Positions 51,098 through 59,600 of a stretch of 64,000 bases of DNA are shown here, one piece after another. Location: positions 434,001 to 498,000 of the forward strand of contig CBDCAU010000008.1 in the NCBI GenBank assembly GCA_965214115.1. The letters are read 5' to 3'. The notes under the pieces are model-generated. The model had not been told where the DNA came from. It did not search any database and saw only the letters and a program-made list of their open reading frames with translations. Numbering within the stretch: the first letter of the stretch is position 1; each line of letters starts with the position of its first letter. The DNA comes from Owenweeksia sp965214115. Lineage in GTDB: Bacteria; Bacteroidota; Bacteroidia; Flavobacteriales; Schleiferiaceae. The position numbers and the translations under genes were made by a program.

Positions 51098-52315
51098 ATG
51101 AACGACTTCCTACAAACTTGGGCCGAAGCCGCTTACACCACCGTCGGGCTGTTTTGGATGGCGCTTTGGGCGTTCGCGCTGGGCTACATTGTCAGCAGTA
51201 TGATTCAAGTGTTCGTTACCCAAGAGCGGATGAAAAAATGGATGGGCGGCGAAGGGAAAAAGGGCGTGGGATTGGGCACGTTTTTCGGCTTCATCAGTAG
51301 CTCGTGCAGCTTTGCGGCGCTGGCCACGGCCAAATCTTTGTTGAAAAAAGGCGCGGGATTTATGCCCGCGATGGCCTTCCTTTTGGCATCCACCAATTTG
51401 GTAGTGGAGCTGGGGATTATCATCGCCATTTTCCTCAGTTGGCAATTCGTGGTGGGCGAGTACGTCGGCGGCATTTTGTTGATTTTATTGAGTTGGATTT
51501 TCTTGAGAATCACCAAGCCGAAAAAGCTCATCGAAAAGGTGCGCGAGCGGCTGAGCGGCGGCGGAAAATCCGACAGCGAAATCCCCGACTGGCGCAAGGA
51601 AATCCAGAGTCGGCGCGGCTGGGCGAAAGTCGTGATGCAATACAAAATGGAATGGGGGATGGTGTGGAAGGACGTATCGGTGGGTTTCACCGTGGCGGGG
51701 ATTATCGCGGCTTTCGTACCACCCAGTTTCTTCGAGACCCTCTTCATCGGCACGGGCCAAACCGCGCAGTCCGACCTCAGTTTTTTACAGATTTTGGAAC
51801 ACACTTTGGTCGGCCCCGTCGCCGCATTTTTCACCTTCATCGGTTCGATGGGCAACATCCCGCTGGCCGCGCTTTTGTTTGATAACGGCGTGAGCTTCGC
51901 CGGCGTGATGGCCTTCATTTTCAGCGATTTGGTGGTGTTCCCCGTTCTCCGCATCAATGCGCGCTACTACGGTTGGCGGATGTCGTTTTACATCTTGGCG
52001 ATGCTATTCGCCGCGCTCATCGGCGCCACGCTTTTGATGCACTACGGCTTGCTCTCGCTGGATATGCTCCCCGAAGCCAGCGGCGGCGGCATCAAGGAAA
52101 TGGAGCATTTCCAAATCGACTACGGCTTTTGGCTGAACATCGTTTTTCTCATCGCCAGCGGCATCCTCCTTTATCTCTTCAAAACGATGAAAAACCACAA
52201 CCACGGCGACCACGAAATGCCCAGCAAAGGCTGGCTGGAAACGGTTTTGAAATACTTGGCTTGGATGAGTTACCTGTGGCTGGCGGGAGGCTTGGCGGTG
52301 CGGTTTTTCTTTTGA
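51098..52315 (+). CDS. SO_0444/ArsP-type permease, likely Cu/Zn efflux
   Basis: 405-residue membrane protein with about eight helices. The signature SSSCSFAALATAKSLLKKGA and GGFMPAMAFLLASTNLV-like segment (AGFMPAMAFLLASTNLVVELG) define the permease family (UPF0718/ArsP_1, SO_0444). Some members export arsenicals or metal ions. A charged cytoplasmic loop (KVRERLSGGGKSDSE) separates two halves. C-terminal part includes NIPLAALLFDNGVSFAGVMAFIFSDLVV. Neighbours make copper or zinc efflux the best guess. Spacing of 102 bases to the ATPase suggests its own promoter. Confidence 0.82.
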   Translation: MNDFLQTWAEAAYTTVGLFWMALWAFALGYIVSSMIQVFVTQERMKKWMGGEGKKGVGLGTFFGFISSSCSFAALATAKSLLKKGAGFMPAMAFLLASTNLVVELGIIIAIFLSWQFVVGEYVGGILLILLSWIFLRITKPKKLIEKVRERLSGGGKSDSEIPDWRKEIQSRRGWAKVVMQYKMEWGMVWKDVSVGFTVAGIIAAFVPPSFFETLFIGTGQTAQSDLSFLQILEHTLVGPVAAFFTFIGSMGNIPLAALLFDNGVSFAGVMAFIFSDLVVFPVLRINARYYGWRMSFYILAMLFAALIGATLLMHYGLLSLDMLPEASGGGIKEMEHFQIDYGFWLNIVFLIASGILLYLFKTMKNHNHGDHEMPSKGWLETVLKYLAWMSYLWLAGGLAVRFFF

Positions 52316-52337
52316 AAGACGACACCTTGTATTTTGT

Positions 52338-52345
52338 TAAATTTG
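52338..52345 (+). promoter_or_regulatory. -7 promoter box of the toxin-antitoxin operon
   Basis: TAAATTTG, a perfect TAnnTTTG, 16 bases before the antitoxin ATG. A TTG at 52312-52314 is a possible -33 partner (23-base spacing, slightly long). Confidence 0.45.
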
Positions 52346-52361
52346 TGAAAAATATTAAAAA

Positions 52362-52598
52362 ATGCACACCATCACTTTCGAGGAGAACTTAAATTTAGAC
52401 AAGACCCACTTCAAAAACATAGACGAATTTTTACATTATGCGCATTATTTCTATGTAGAAAAGGATTTAGACAATCGTGAACTATCTTCCAGAATGAAGG
52501 CAATTCTCGATGAGCGTCTCAAAGATTTAGAGGAAAATCCTGATGCCGAAATGAGCTGGGAGGAAATGAAGGAAAGGGTTTTTAGCCGCCAGTTGTGA
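52362..52598 (+). CDS. Antitoxin of a RelE/ParE-type pair
   Basis: 78 residues, acidic, helical (DKTHFKNIDEFLHYAHYFYVEKDLDNRELSSRMKAILDERLKDLEENPDAEMSWEEMKERVF). No DNA-binding fold could be named from sequence alone, but size, charge and position (overlapping GTGA junction with a RelE-like gene) fit an antitoxin. Placed just downstream of the permease, probably with its own promoter. Confidence 0.75.
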   Translation: MHTITFEENLNLDKTHFKNIDEFLHYAHYFYVEKDLDNRELSSRMKAILDERLKDLEENPDAEMSWEEMKERVFSRQL

Positions 52599-52882
52599 TT
52601 AAGATTAGAGTTCGTGAATTGGCTGCGGCCGATATTAACAAAGCTATGCGTCAGTATTATTACTGGGGGCAAGACGAGGAGTTTTGGAACGACCTCCAAC
52701 AAAAGTATGAATACCTAAAGCGCTATCCCGCACATAGTGCAGTAAAATATGGCAACGTTAGGATTGACCGGCTGGAGAATTTCCCTTATAATGTTCATTA
52801 TATATGGGAAGAAAATTTGATTAGAATTGTTGGCGTTTTTCACCAGAGAGAAGACTCAAGAAAATGGTTCAACAGAAAATAA
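52595..52882 (+). CDS. RelE/ParE-type toxin
   Basis: 95 residues, basic, GTG start overlapping the antitoxin stop (GTGA). Core: RELAAADINKAMRQYYYWGQDEEFWNDLQQKYEYLKRYP, followed by VRIDRLENFPYNVHYIWEENLIRIVGVFHQRED, the usual ParE/RelE beta-strand pattern with the C-terminal HQRED catalytic region. Expected activity is mRNA cleavage on the ribosome (RelE-like) or gyrase inhibition (ParE-like); which of the two is undecided. Confidence 0.83.
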   Translation: MIKIRVRELAAADINKAMRQYYYWGQDEEFWNDLQQKYEYLKRYPAHSAVKYGNVRIDRLENFPYNVHYIWEENLIRIVGVFHQREDSRKWFNRK

Positions 52883-52933
52883 AACATTCCACATTTTGCT
52901 CCCACCCCCCAATCACGGCAAAATCTTTGCTTG

Positions 52934-52941
52934 TATTTTTG
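52934..52941 (+). promoter_or_regulatory. -7 promoter box of the third HYC_CC_PP gene
   Basis: TATTTTTG, perfect TAnnTTTG, four bases before the GTG at 52946; transcription may start at the start codon. Confidence 0.5.
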
Positions 52942-52945
52942 CACC

Positions 52946-53371
52946 GTGAAAAAAATCCACCCCATACTTTCTTTGGCAATGCTGGCCGCGCTGATGGTCA
53001 GCACCTTAGGCTTTTCCGTGAGCCGCCATTACTGTATGGGAAATCTGGTGGACGAGCAACTTTTCGCTTTCGCGAACGATTGCTGCGAAGAAAAAGACGA
53101 CCACTGCGGCTGTGACGAAAACCACCAAGACGACGATTGCTGCGATGACGAAACTTTGATCATCGAAGGTCTCCAAATCCAATCATTCCAGCCCAAAGAA
53201 CTTGCGGTCGATTTTTCTAAGTCGTTGGAATTGAACCCGATTGTTCAAGTTAATACCATCTTGGCTCCCACTACCTATTCATTATTACCTACTCACTATT
53301 TTTCTTCTTCTCCCCCGTCACCTCCTTCCGGCCGCGACATTCTTGTCTGCCATCAGCGTTTTTTGATTTAG
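52946..53371 (+). CDS. HYC_CC_PP family small protein, third
   Basis: 141 residues starting at GTG 52946 (VKKIHPILSLAMLAALMVSTLGFSVS). Landmarks: HYC (RHYCMGNLVDEQLFAF), several CC pairs (NDCCEEKDDHCGCDENHQDDDCCDDETLI), and a C-terminal PP (SSPPSPPSG). The dense Cys, Asp and His in the middle make a metal site likely. Divergent from the first two paralogs, which lack HYC as such (HFC). It is not preceded by the AATCCTGCAA motif, so its control may differ. A cloverleaf-like element follows the stop at once. Confidence 0.82.
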   Translation: MKKIHPILSLAMLAALMVSTLGFSVSRHYCMGNLVDEQLFAFANDCCEEKDDHCGCDENHQDDDCCDDETLIIEGLQIQSFQPKELAVDFSKSLELNPIVQVNTILAPTTYSLLPTHYFSSSPPSPPSGRDILVCHQRFLI

Positions 53372-53372
53372 G

Positions 53373-53504
53373 GCTTCGATACAGTTTTTGATTTTTTCAG
53401 AAAAAAAATCAAAAACCACTCAGCCTGACTTCCTTATTTATTTGCTTCCTTTTTGTCACGCTGAGTGATTAAGAATTTTAGAAAATTCTTAATCGTATCG
53501 AAGC
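53373..53504. repeat. 132-bp cloverleaf-like palindromic element
   Basis: A closing stem GCTTCGATAC/GTATCGAAGC (53373-53382 and 53495-53504, perfect) encloses three hairpins: TTTTTGATTTTTT/AAAAAATCAAAAA (perfect 13 bp), CACTCAGCCTGAC/GTCACGCTGAGTG (12 of 13), GATTAAGAATTTT/AAAATTCTTAATC (perfect 13 bp). It fits between two metal genes. Confidence 0.88.
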
Positions 53505-53539
53505 GCTACCTTTTAAATAATCAAAAAACATTTTTCACA

Positions 53540-53908
53540 ATGAAAACTTTAAAAATTTCAACCTTTTTTGCGATGGCAATGCTTTCGCTTTTTTCTATAA
53601 AAATAAATGCCCAATCCGCAACCCAAACCGACACCTCTTTTATCGTAAACGGCGTGTGCCGGATGTGCCAGTTCACCATCGAATCCGCCGCCGATTTTGA
53701 AGGCGTGGAAAACGTGGCGTGGGACGTGGAGGCGAAGGTGCTTTCCTTTTCTTTCAGTCCAGAAGTTACTTCCGTTCAGGCGATTAACGATAGCGTGAAC
53801 GCTAGCGGCTACGATTCTGAGTTTGCCACGGCGGATGAACGGGCCTATCAAAATTTGCACGGCTGCTGCAAATACCGCGACCCGAAAGTGGTGGAAGAGC
53901 ATAAGTAA
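53540..53908 (+). CDS. Secreted HMA-domain protein
   Basis: 122 residues from the ATG at 53540; the longer frame starts at 53465 inside the palindromic element. Signal peptide FFAMAMLSLFSIKINAQ. Single HMA domain with NGVCRMCQFTIESAADFEGV (CxxC metal site) and VQAINDSVNASGYDSEFATADE. The tail adds HGCCKYRDP with further Cys. Expected to carry Cu(I) in the periplasm. It lies just ahead of the TonB receptor and is probably co-transcribed with it. Confidence 0.87.
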   Translation: MKTLKISTFFAMAMLSLFSIKINAQSATQTDTSFIVNGVCRMCQFTIESAADFEGVENVAWDVEAKVLSFSFSPEVTSVQAINDSVNASGYDSEFATADERAYQNLHGCCKYRDPKVVEEHK

Positions 53909-54031
53909 TAGTGAATAATGAATAGGTAATAAGTAGTGGCTCAATCACTATTATTTTTCCACAACATATTCACGCCCCGCAACAGCCCCATTTGAGGGTT
54001 TGGGGGCTTTTAAAAATCAAAAAAATTTCCT

Positions 54032-56287
54032 ATGAATTTCCTCATCAAAAAACTCACGTTTTCCATCCTTTTCATTGTAATGATATTGGCTGGAAAAGCA
54101 CAAATTTCGGGTACAGTTTACGGCCTTGAAAATGGCAAAAAATCACCACTGCCCAGCGCGAATCTCTTTTGGCAAGGCACACAAATCGGCGCGGTAACGG
54201 ATGCCGACGGAAATTACACCATCGAAAAACCGGACGGCGCGAACAATCTGACTGCCAGTTTTATAGGATTTCAATCGGAAACGAAAATCATCATTTCCCG
54301 CCAAGGGACGGTAGATTTTGTTTTGAAATCGACCAATGGCGAAGAGCTTGAGGCTGTGGATGTTACCGGCCGCGTGGATGCCACCGCCGTGGATTTGCGC
54401 GCCGCCGAACTTTCCTATAAAATCGACGAAAAAGAACTGCGCAAGGCCGCCTGTTGCAATCTTTCGGAGAGTTTTGAAACGAACGCCTCGGTCGATGTCA
54501 GTTTTACCGACGCGGTGACCGGCCAGCGGCAAATCGAGATGCTGGGGCTGTCGGGAAAATACGCGCTCATCCAGCGGGAAAACATCCCCTTTGCGCGCGG
54601 GCTGAATGCCACCAGCGGACTCACCTACATTCCGGGGCCGTGGGTTTCCAGCCTGCAACTGACCAAGGGTTTGAGTTCGGTTTTGAACGGTTTCGAAAGC
54701 ATCACGGGCCAAATCAACGTGGAATTTCACAAGCCTGAAACGGGGCCGAAACTGTTGCTGAACGGATTTGCGAATCAAGGCGGGCGGATGGAAATCAACG
54801 CTGTTGGAAATGTGAATCAAGGCGAGGCGCGCAAGTTTGGGATTTTGGCCCACGCCAGTACCATCCCTTTTGCGCAGGACAAAAACGGCGACGGTTTCGC
54901 CGATATTCCCACAGGGACGCAACTGAACCTGATGCCGCGCTGGCACTGGTGCAACGATGAAAAAGGCTGGGAAGGCCAGCTTGGACTTTCGGCGGTGAAA
55001 AGCGACAAAATCGGCGGGCAGATGGATTACATTAATGACAACGAAAACGGCAGCCCCGCTTGGGGTTTTGAATCGCACGGGCAGCGGTACGAATTTTTTG
55101 GGAAAACGGGTAAAGTTTTTCAAAATACCGTGGCGCGCAGCTTGGGTTTGATTTACAATGTTTCCTATCAATCCCACGAAGGAATTTATGGAAATCGCGT
55201 TCATAATTCCGAACAAAAAAGCGGTTATTTCAATGCCATTTTTACGGATATGATTGGCAATACCCAGCATCTTTACAATGCCGGAATTTCGGTACAAATA
55301 GATGATATTTCTGAGAGCGTTTCCGAGCAAAATTTGGAGGATAATTTGTATGAAATGAACCGCCAAGAAATCGTACCCGGCGCCTTCGTGGAATACACCT
55401 TTGAACCCAGCCCCAAGTTCACTTTGGTAGCCGGATTGCGCGGCGATTACAATTCCTATTTCGAGGAGTTTTTTGCGACGCCGCGTTTGCATTTGCGCTA
55501 CGCCGTTTCGGAAAATACCACGCTGCGAGCAGGCGGCGGACGCGGGCAAAGAACGCCCATCGTAATGAGCGAAAACCTAAGCGCGCTGGCCAGTTCGCGC
55601 GATTTGAATTTTGAAAATGTGCAGCCGCTGCAACCGGAAATCGCTTGGAATTATGGTGCCAGCATCGCCCAAGATTTTCCCATCGGAAATAAAGAAATCA
55701 AACTGACGGTGGACGGTTTTTACACTTGGTTCAAAAGCAAGTTGGTGGCGGATTTGGACTTTGACCGGAATGCGGTTTATTTCCTGCAACCCGAAGGCAG
55801 CCGCTCGTTCAGTTTGTTGAGCCAAATCGATTACGAAATCGTTAAAAATTTCAATGCAAGAGTGGCGTATAAATATTTGGATGCGCAGGATAATTTTATC
55901 GAGGGTTTTGCGCAAAGCTATTTGATACCCAAACACCGCGCATTTTTGAACCTCGCTTATGAAACCGAAAATCGGTGGAAATTTGACGGGACTTTGAATT
56001 GGTTCGGGCCGAAAAATCTACCTGACCGAGAGAATCCCGTGCCGGGGCCGCCGATTATTGCCATTGACGATTCTCCCGACTTTTTCACTGTCAATTCCCA
56101 AATCAACAAGGAATTTCAAAACGGTTTGGAAATTTTTGTGGGTGTAGATAACTTGTTGAATTTCAAGCAACGAAACCCCATCGTTTCTCCTGAAAACCCC
56201 TTCGGGCCGGACTTCGACACCAACTATACTTGGGGGCCGATTTTTGGACGGAATATTTATGCGGGGGTTTATTTTACGATTGAATGA
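54032..56287 (+). CDS. TonB-dependent receptor, copper/metal type
   Basis: 751 residues, signal peptide (FSILFIVMILAGKAQ). CarboxypepD_reg-like domain at residues 20-100 (SGTVYGLENGKKSPLPSANLFW; GAVTDADGNYTI). Plug domain starts near 115 with KAACCNLSESFETNASVDVSF, carrying a CC pair, and QIEMLGLSGKYALIQRENIPFARGLN. Barrel strands run to the C-terminal aromatic residues (GRNIYAGVYFTIE). Such receptors with CC in the plug are found with HMA and copper genes. It probably takes up or exports copper chelates. It starts 123 bases after the HMA gene. Confidence 0.86.
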   Translation: MNFLIKKLTFSILFIVMILAGKAQISGTVYGLENGKKSPLPSANLFWQGTQIGAVTDADGNYTIEKPDGANNLTASFIGFQSETKIIISRQGTVDFVLKSTNGEELEAVDVTGRVDATAVDLRAAELSYKIDEKELRKAACCNLSESFETNASVDVSFTDAVTGQRQIEMLGLSGKYALIQRENIPFARGLNATSGLTYIPGPWVSSLQLTKGLSSVLNGFESITGQINVEFHKPETGPKLLLNGFANQGGRMEINAVGNVNQGEARKFGILAHASTIPFAQDKNGDGFADIPTGTQLNLMPRWHWCNDEKGWEGQLGLSAVKSDKIGGQMDYINDNENGSPAWGFESHGQRYEFFGKTGKVFQNTVARSLGLIYNVSYQSHEGIYGNRVHNSEQKSGYFNAIFTDMIGNTQHLYNAGISVQIDDISESVSEQNLEDNLYEMNRQEIVPGAFVEYTFEPSPKFTLVAGLRGDYNSYFEEFFATPRLHLRYAVSENTTLRAGGGRGQRTPIVMSENLSALASSRDLNFENVQPLQPEIAWNYGASIAQDFPIGNKEIKLTVDGFYTWFKSKLVADLDFDRNAVYFLQPEGSRSFSLLSQIDYEIVKNFNARVAYKYLDAQDNFIEGFAQSYLIPKHRAFLNLAYETENRWKFDGTLNWFGPKNLPDRENPVPGPPIIAIDDSPDFFTVNSQINKEFQNGLEIFVGVDNLLNFKQRNPIVSPENPFGPDFDTNYTWGPIFGRNIYAGVYFTIE

Positions 56288-56607
56288 AAAATCGAGCCCC
56301 CTCATTTGGGAGATTACCAAAAGCCGTTCGCCGAAGGTCAAGGGCCGTTCATCGAAAATAGGTAATCCACATATTTGTATTACCCCTTTCGTTTTCAATA
56401 CTCTATCACACAAAAGATTCTACAATTTTCTTTTTCCGTAAGATTTTTCTGCTACCCATTTGAGGGTCAGTGTATTAGGTAAATATTTTTTTCGTAATCT
56501 TGTGGGCTAATTTTTTTAACTAACGGCTACCTGCCGCCGCATCGAGACCTGCAAAATCTCCCTGCCTTAGGCGATTGCCTATTTTTTCACTAAAAACCCC
56601 CAATGCT
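56288..56607. other. Gene-free stretch upstream of the large secreted gene
   Basis: 320 bases between the TonB receptor and the next ATG. No gene or recognised repeat family was found. AT-rich tracts near 56460-56515 may hold a promoter but no TAnnTTTG match with spacing was seen. Confidence 0.5.
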
Positions 56608-59600
56608 ATGAAGCCCAATTACCCCGCGCTTTTTTTCGGTGCACTGTTCCTTTTCAATATTTCCCTCTTTGCGGCCGCCGTGCCGGAAACCGAGCCGAAC
56701 GACAACATCGCCACGGCGGATGCCTTCAGCCAAGGCGACACGGCCACGGGCGTGGTCGGCCCTACTTCGGGCAACAACAACGATTATTTCGCATCCAAAA
56801 CCAGTGGCGACGGGACGGTAACGGTGTATTTTACCGTGACCAACAACAGCGGCAATTCGGGAGCGGACATCGTTGCGAATATTTACAATGCCAATGGCAC
56901 TTTGATTACAGGAAAAACCAGTTCTAACGTCCCTGCGGGCACCACCCGCCGCGATAGCTTTTTGGTGTATTGCTTGGCCGAGGATTCGGTTTTTCTGCAA
57001 ATTTTTTCAAGTTTGGATTTTTCGTATGAATTGAGTTTTGGGGTGGACGCGCCTCTATATACTAATGATGCGGAACCCAACGACAGCTTTGCCGTGGCGC
57101 AGCCCTTGGCGGAGGATACTTGGGTGGACGGCCACATCAGCTATTCCAAAGCGAGTAAATTCGACGCGAACGACTACTACCGCGCCGTGCTGGGTCAGGA
57201 CGGCACGTTGGTGCTGCGCGCCCGCGCCCAGAACACCAGCAACAGCGCGAGCGCGGACTTCTTCATCGACGTTTACGACAAGAACTTCAACTTCATCGCC
57301 ACCTACAGCAGCAGCAACGTGCCGCCGGGCGGCACGGTGAAGGAGGATTCGCTCAGGCTCTTCTGCCGCGCGGCGGACACGCTGTACTTCCGGGTGAGCT
57401 CGAGGACCGGGTGCTACGCCTACCAGATTTTCTACGAGGTGGAGCCGCCCCTGTTCGGCAACGACGCCGAGCCCAACGACAGCTTCGCCGTGGCGCAGCC
57501 CTTGGCGGAAGAGACTTGGGAGGACGGCCACATCCGCTACGCCACAGCCAACGGGCTGGGCAACTTTGACGAGTTCGACTACTACCGCTCCGTGCTGGAC
57601 AAAGACGGCACTTTGGTCTTGCGCGCCCGCGCCCAGAACACCAGCAACAGCGCGAGCGCGGACTTCTTCATCGACGTTTACGACAAGAACTTCAACTTCA
57701 TCGCCACCTACAGCAGCAGCAACGTGCCGCCGGGCGGCACGGTGAAGGAGGACTCGCTCAGGCTCTTCTGCCGCGCGGCGGACACGCTGTACTTCCGGGT
57801 GAGCTCGAGGGCGGCCGGGTGCTACGCCTACCAGATTTTCTACGAGGTGGAGCCGCCCCTGTTCGGCAACGATGCCGAGCCCAACGACAGCTTCGCCGTG
57901 GCGCAGCCCTTGGCGGAAGAGACTTGGGAGGACGGCCACATCCGCTACGCCACAGCCAACGGGCTGGGCAACTTTGACGAGTTCGACTACTACCGCTCCG
58001 TGCTGGACAAAGACGGCACTTTGGTCTTGCGCGCCCGCGCCCAGAACACCAGCAACAGCGCGAGCGCGGACTTCTTCATCGACGTTTTCGACAAGAACTT
58101 CAACTTCATCGCCACCTACAGCAGCAGCAACGTGCCGCCGGGCAGCACGGTGAAGGAGGACTCGCTCAGGCTCTTCTGCCGCGCGGCGGACACGCTGTAC
58201 TTCCGGGTGAGCTCGAGGGCCGGGTGCTACGCCTACCAGATTTACTACGAGGTTGAGCCGCCGCTGTTCGGCAACGACGCCGAGCCCAACGACAGCTTCG
58301 CCGTGGCGCAGCCCTTGGCGGAAGATGTCTGGTCGGACGGCCATATCCGCTACGCCAACGCCAACGGGCTGGGCAACTTTGACGAGTTCGACTACTACCG
58401 CTCCGTGCTCTCCGAGGACGGCACGTTGGTGCTGCGCGCCCGCGCCCAGAACACCAGCAACATCGCGAGCGCGGACTTCGACATCAACGTTTACGACAAG
58501 AACTTCTCTCTCATCGCCAACTACAGTAGCGACAACGTTCCGGGCGGCGGCACGGTGAAGGAGGATTCGCTCAGGCTCTTCTGCCGCGCGGCGGACACGG
58601 TGTACTTCCGGGTGAGCTCAAGCGGGTGCTATGCTTACCAGATTTATTATGAAATCGAATCGTCCGGCCCGCGCGACGCCGAACCCAACAACAGCTTTGC
58701 GGAAGCCACTATGGTGGCAACCAGCGACACCACCTTCGGCACCAACGGCCACATTTCCCCGCCAAGGGACAACAACGATTATTTCAAGTTCTACAATTCC
58801 GGTTTCAAGGAAATCGATTTGGTTTTTACTTTTAAAAATACCGGATTATCTACATTTTCAGGCGATTTCTTTTTCTATTTATATGATGAAAACGAAGCTT
58901 TGATAGCGCAAAGAAATTCTTCTAACACCCCTCCTCAAGTCGAGATTACGGATAGCTTCTCGCTAAGCTGCCCGCCCTTGGACACTTTTTACTTCCGCGT
59001 GGCCTCTACTGGCGAATGTCTTGGATACAATTTCCATTTTAATGCCGAAAACGGCCTCTTCTTCGCCGATACCGACAATGACGGCTTTGGCGACCCCGAC
59101 GATTCCGTTTTCACTTGCGGCCCTCAGCCTGTTGGTTTTGTAGCGGACAGTTTGGATTGCGACGACACCGACAGCACCGTCAATCCCAACGCGGTGGAAA
59201 TCTGCGACGGCATCGACAACAACTGCGACGGGCAGATTGACGAAGGCACGCAAGTTTCCGATTCGTCTACCGTCACCATCTGCGATGGCGACAGCGCGCT
59301 CATCGGCGGGGTGTTCCGCACAATGGCCGGCACTTTTACCGACACCATTTTTGGAACAGGCTGCGACAGTATTTCCACGATTACTGTGGTGGTCAATCCC
59401 ACCTTCGATTCCACCATCACCATCGTTACTTGTGATATGAATTTGGCAGGAACGACCGTCGATTCTTTGTTGAATCAATTCGGTTGCGACAGTGTGATTA
59501 CCAACGAAGTGATTTTTGACGGCGGCGATTCCACAAAACTCGACCCCATCGTGATTTGCACAGGCGACAGTATTTTAATAGGCGGCCAGTTCCGCACCAC

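Noticed and set aside
54143..55549. 468-codon antisense frame inside the TonB receptor gene
   Set aside because: It lies fully within a clear receptor gene and reflects codon bias on the other strand.
57055..58344. 429-codon antisense frame over the tandem repeats
   Set aside because: Mirror of the repeat-rich secreted gene; the repeated peptides in it are a by-product.
57067..58674. CRISPR-like regular repeats
   Set aside because: Unit length is about 400 bases, in-frame and coding; no short repeats with unique spacers exist.
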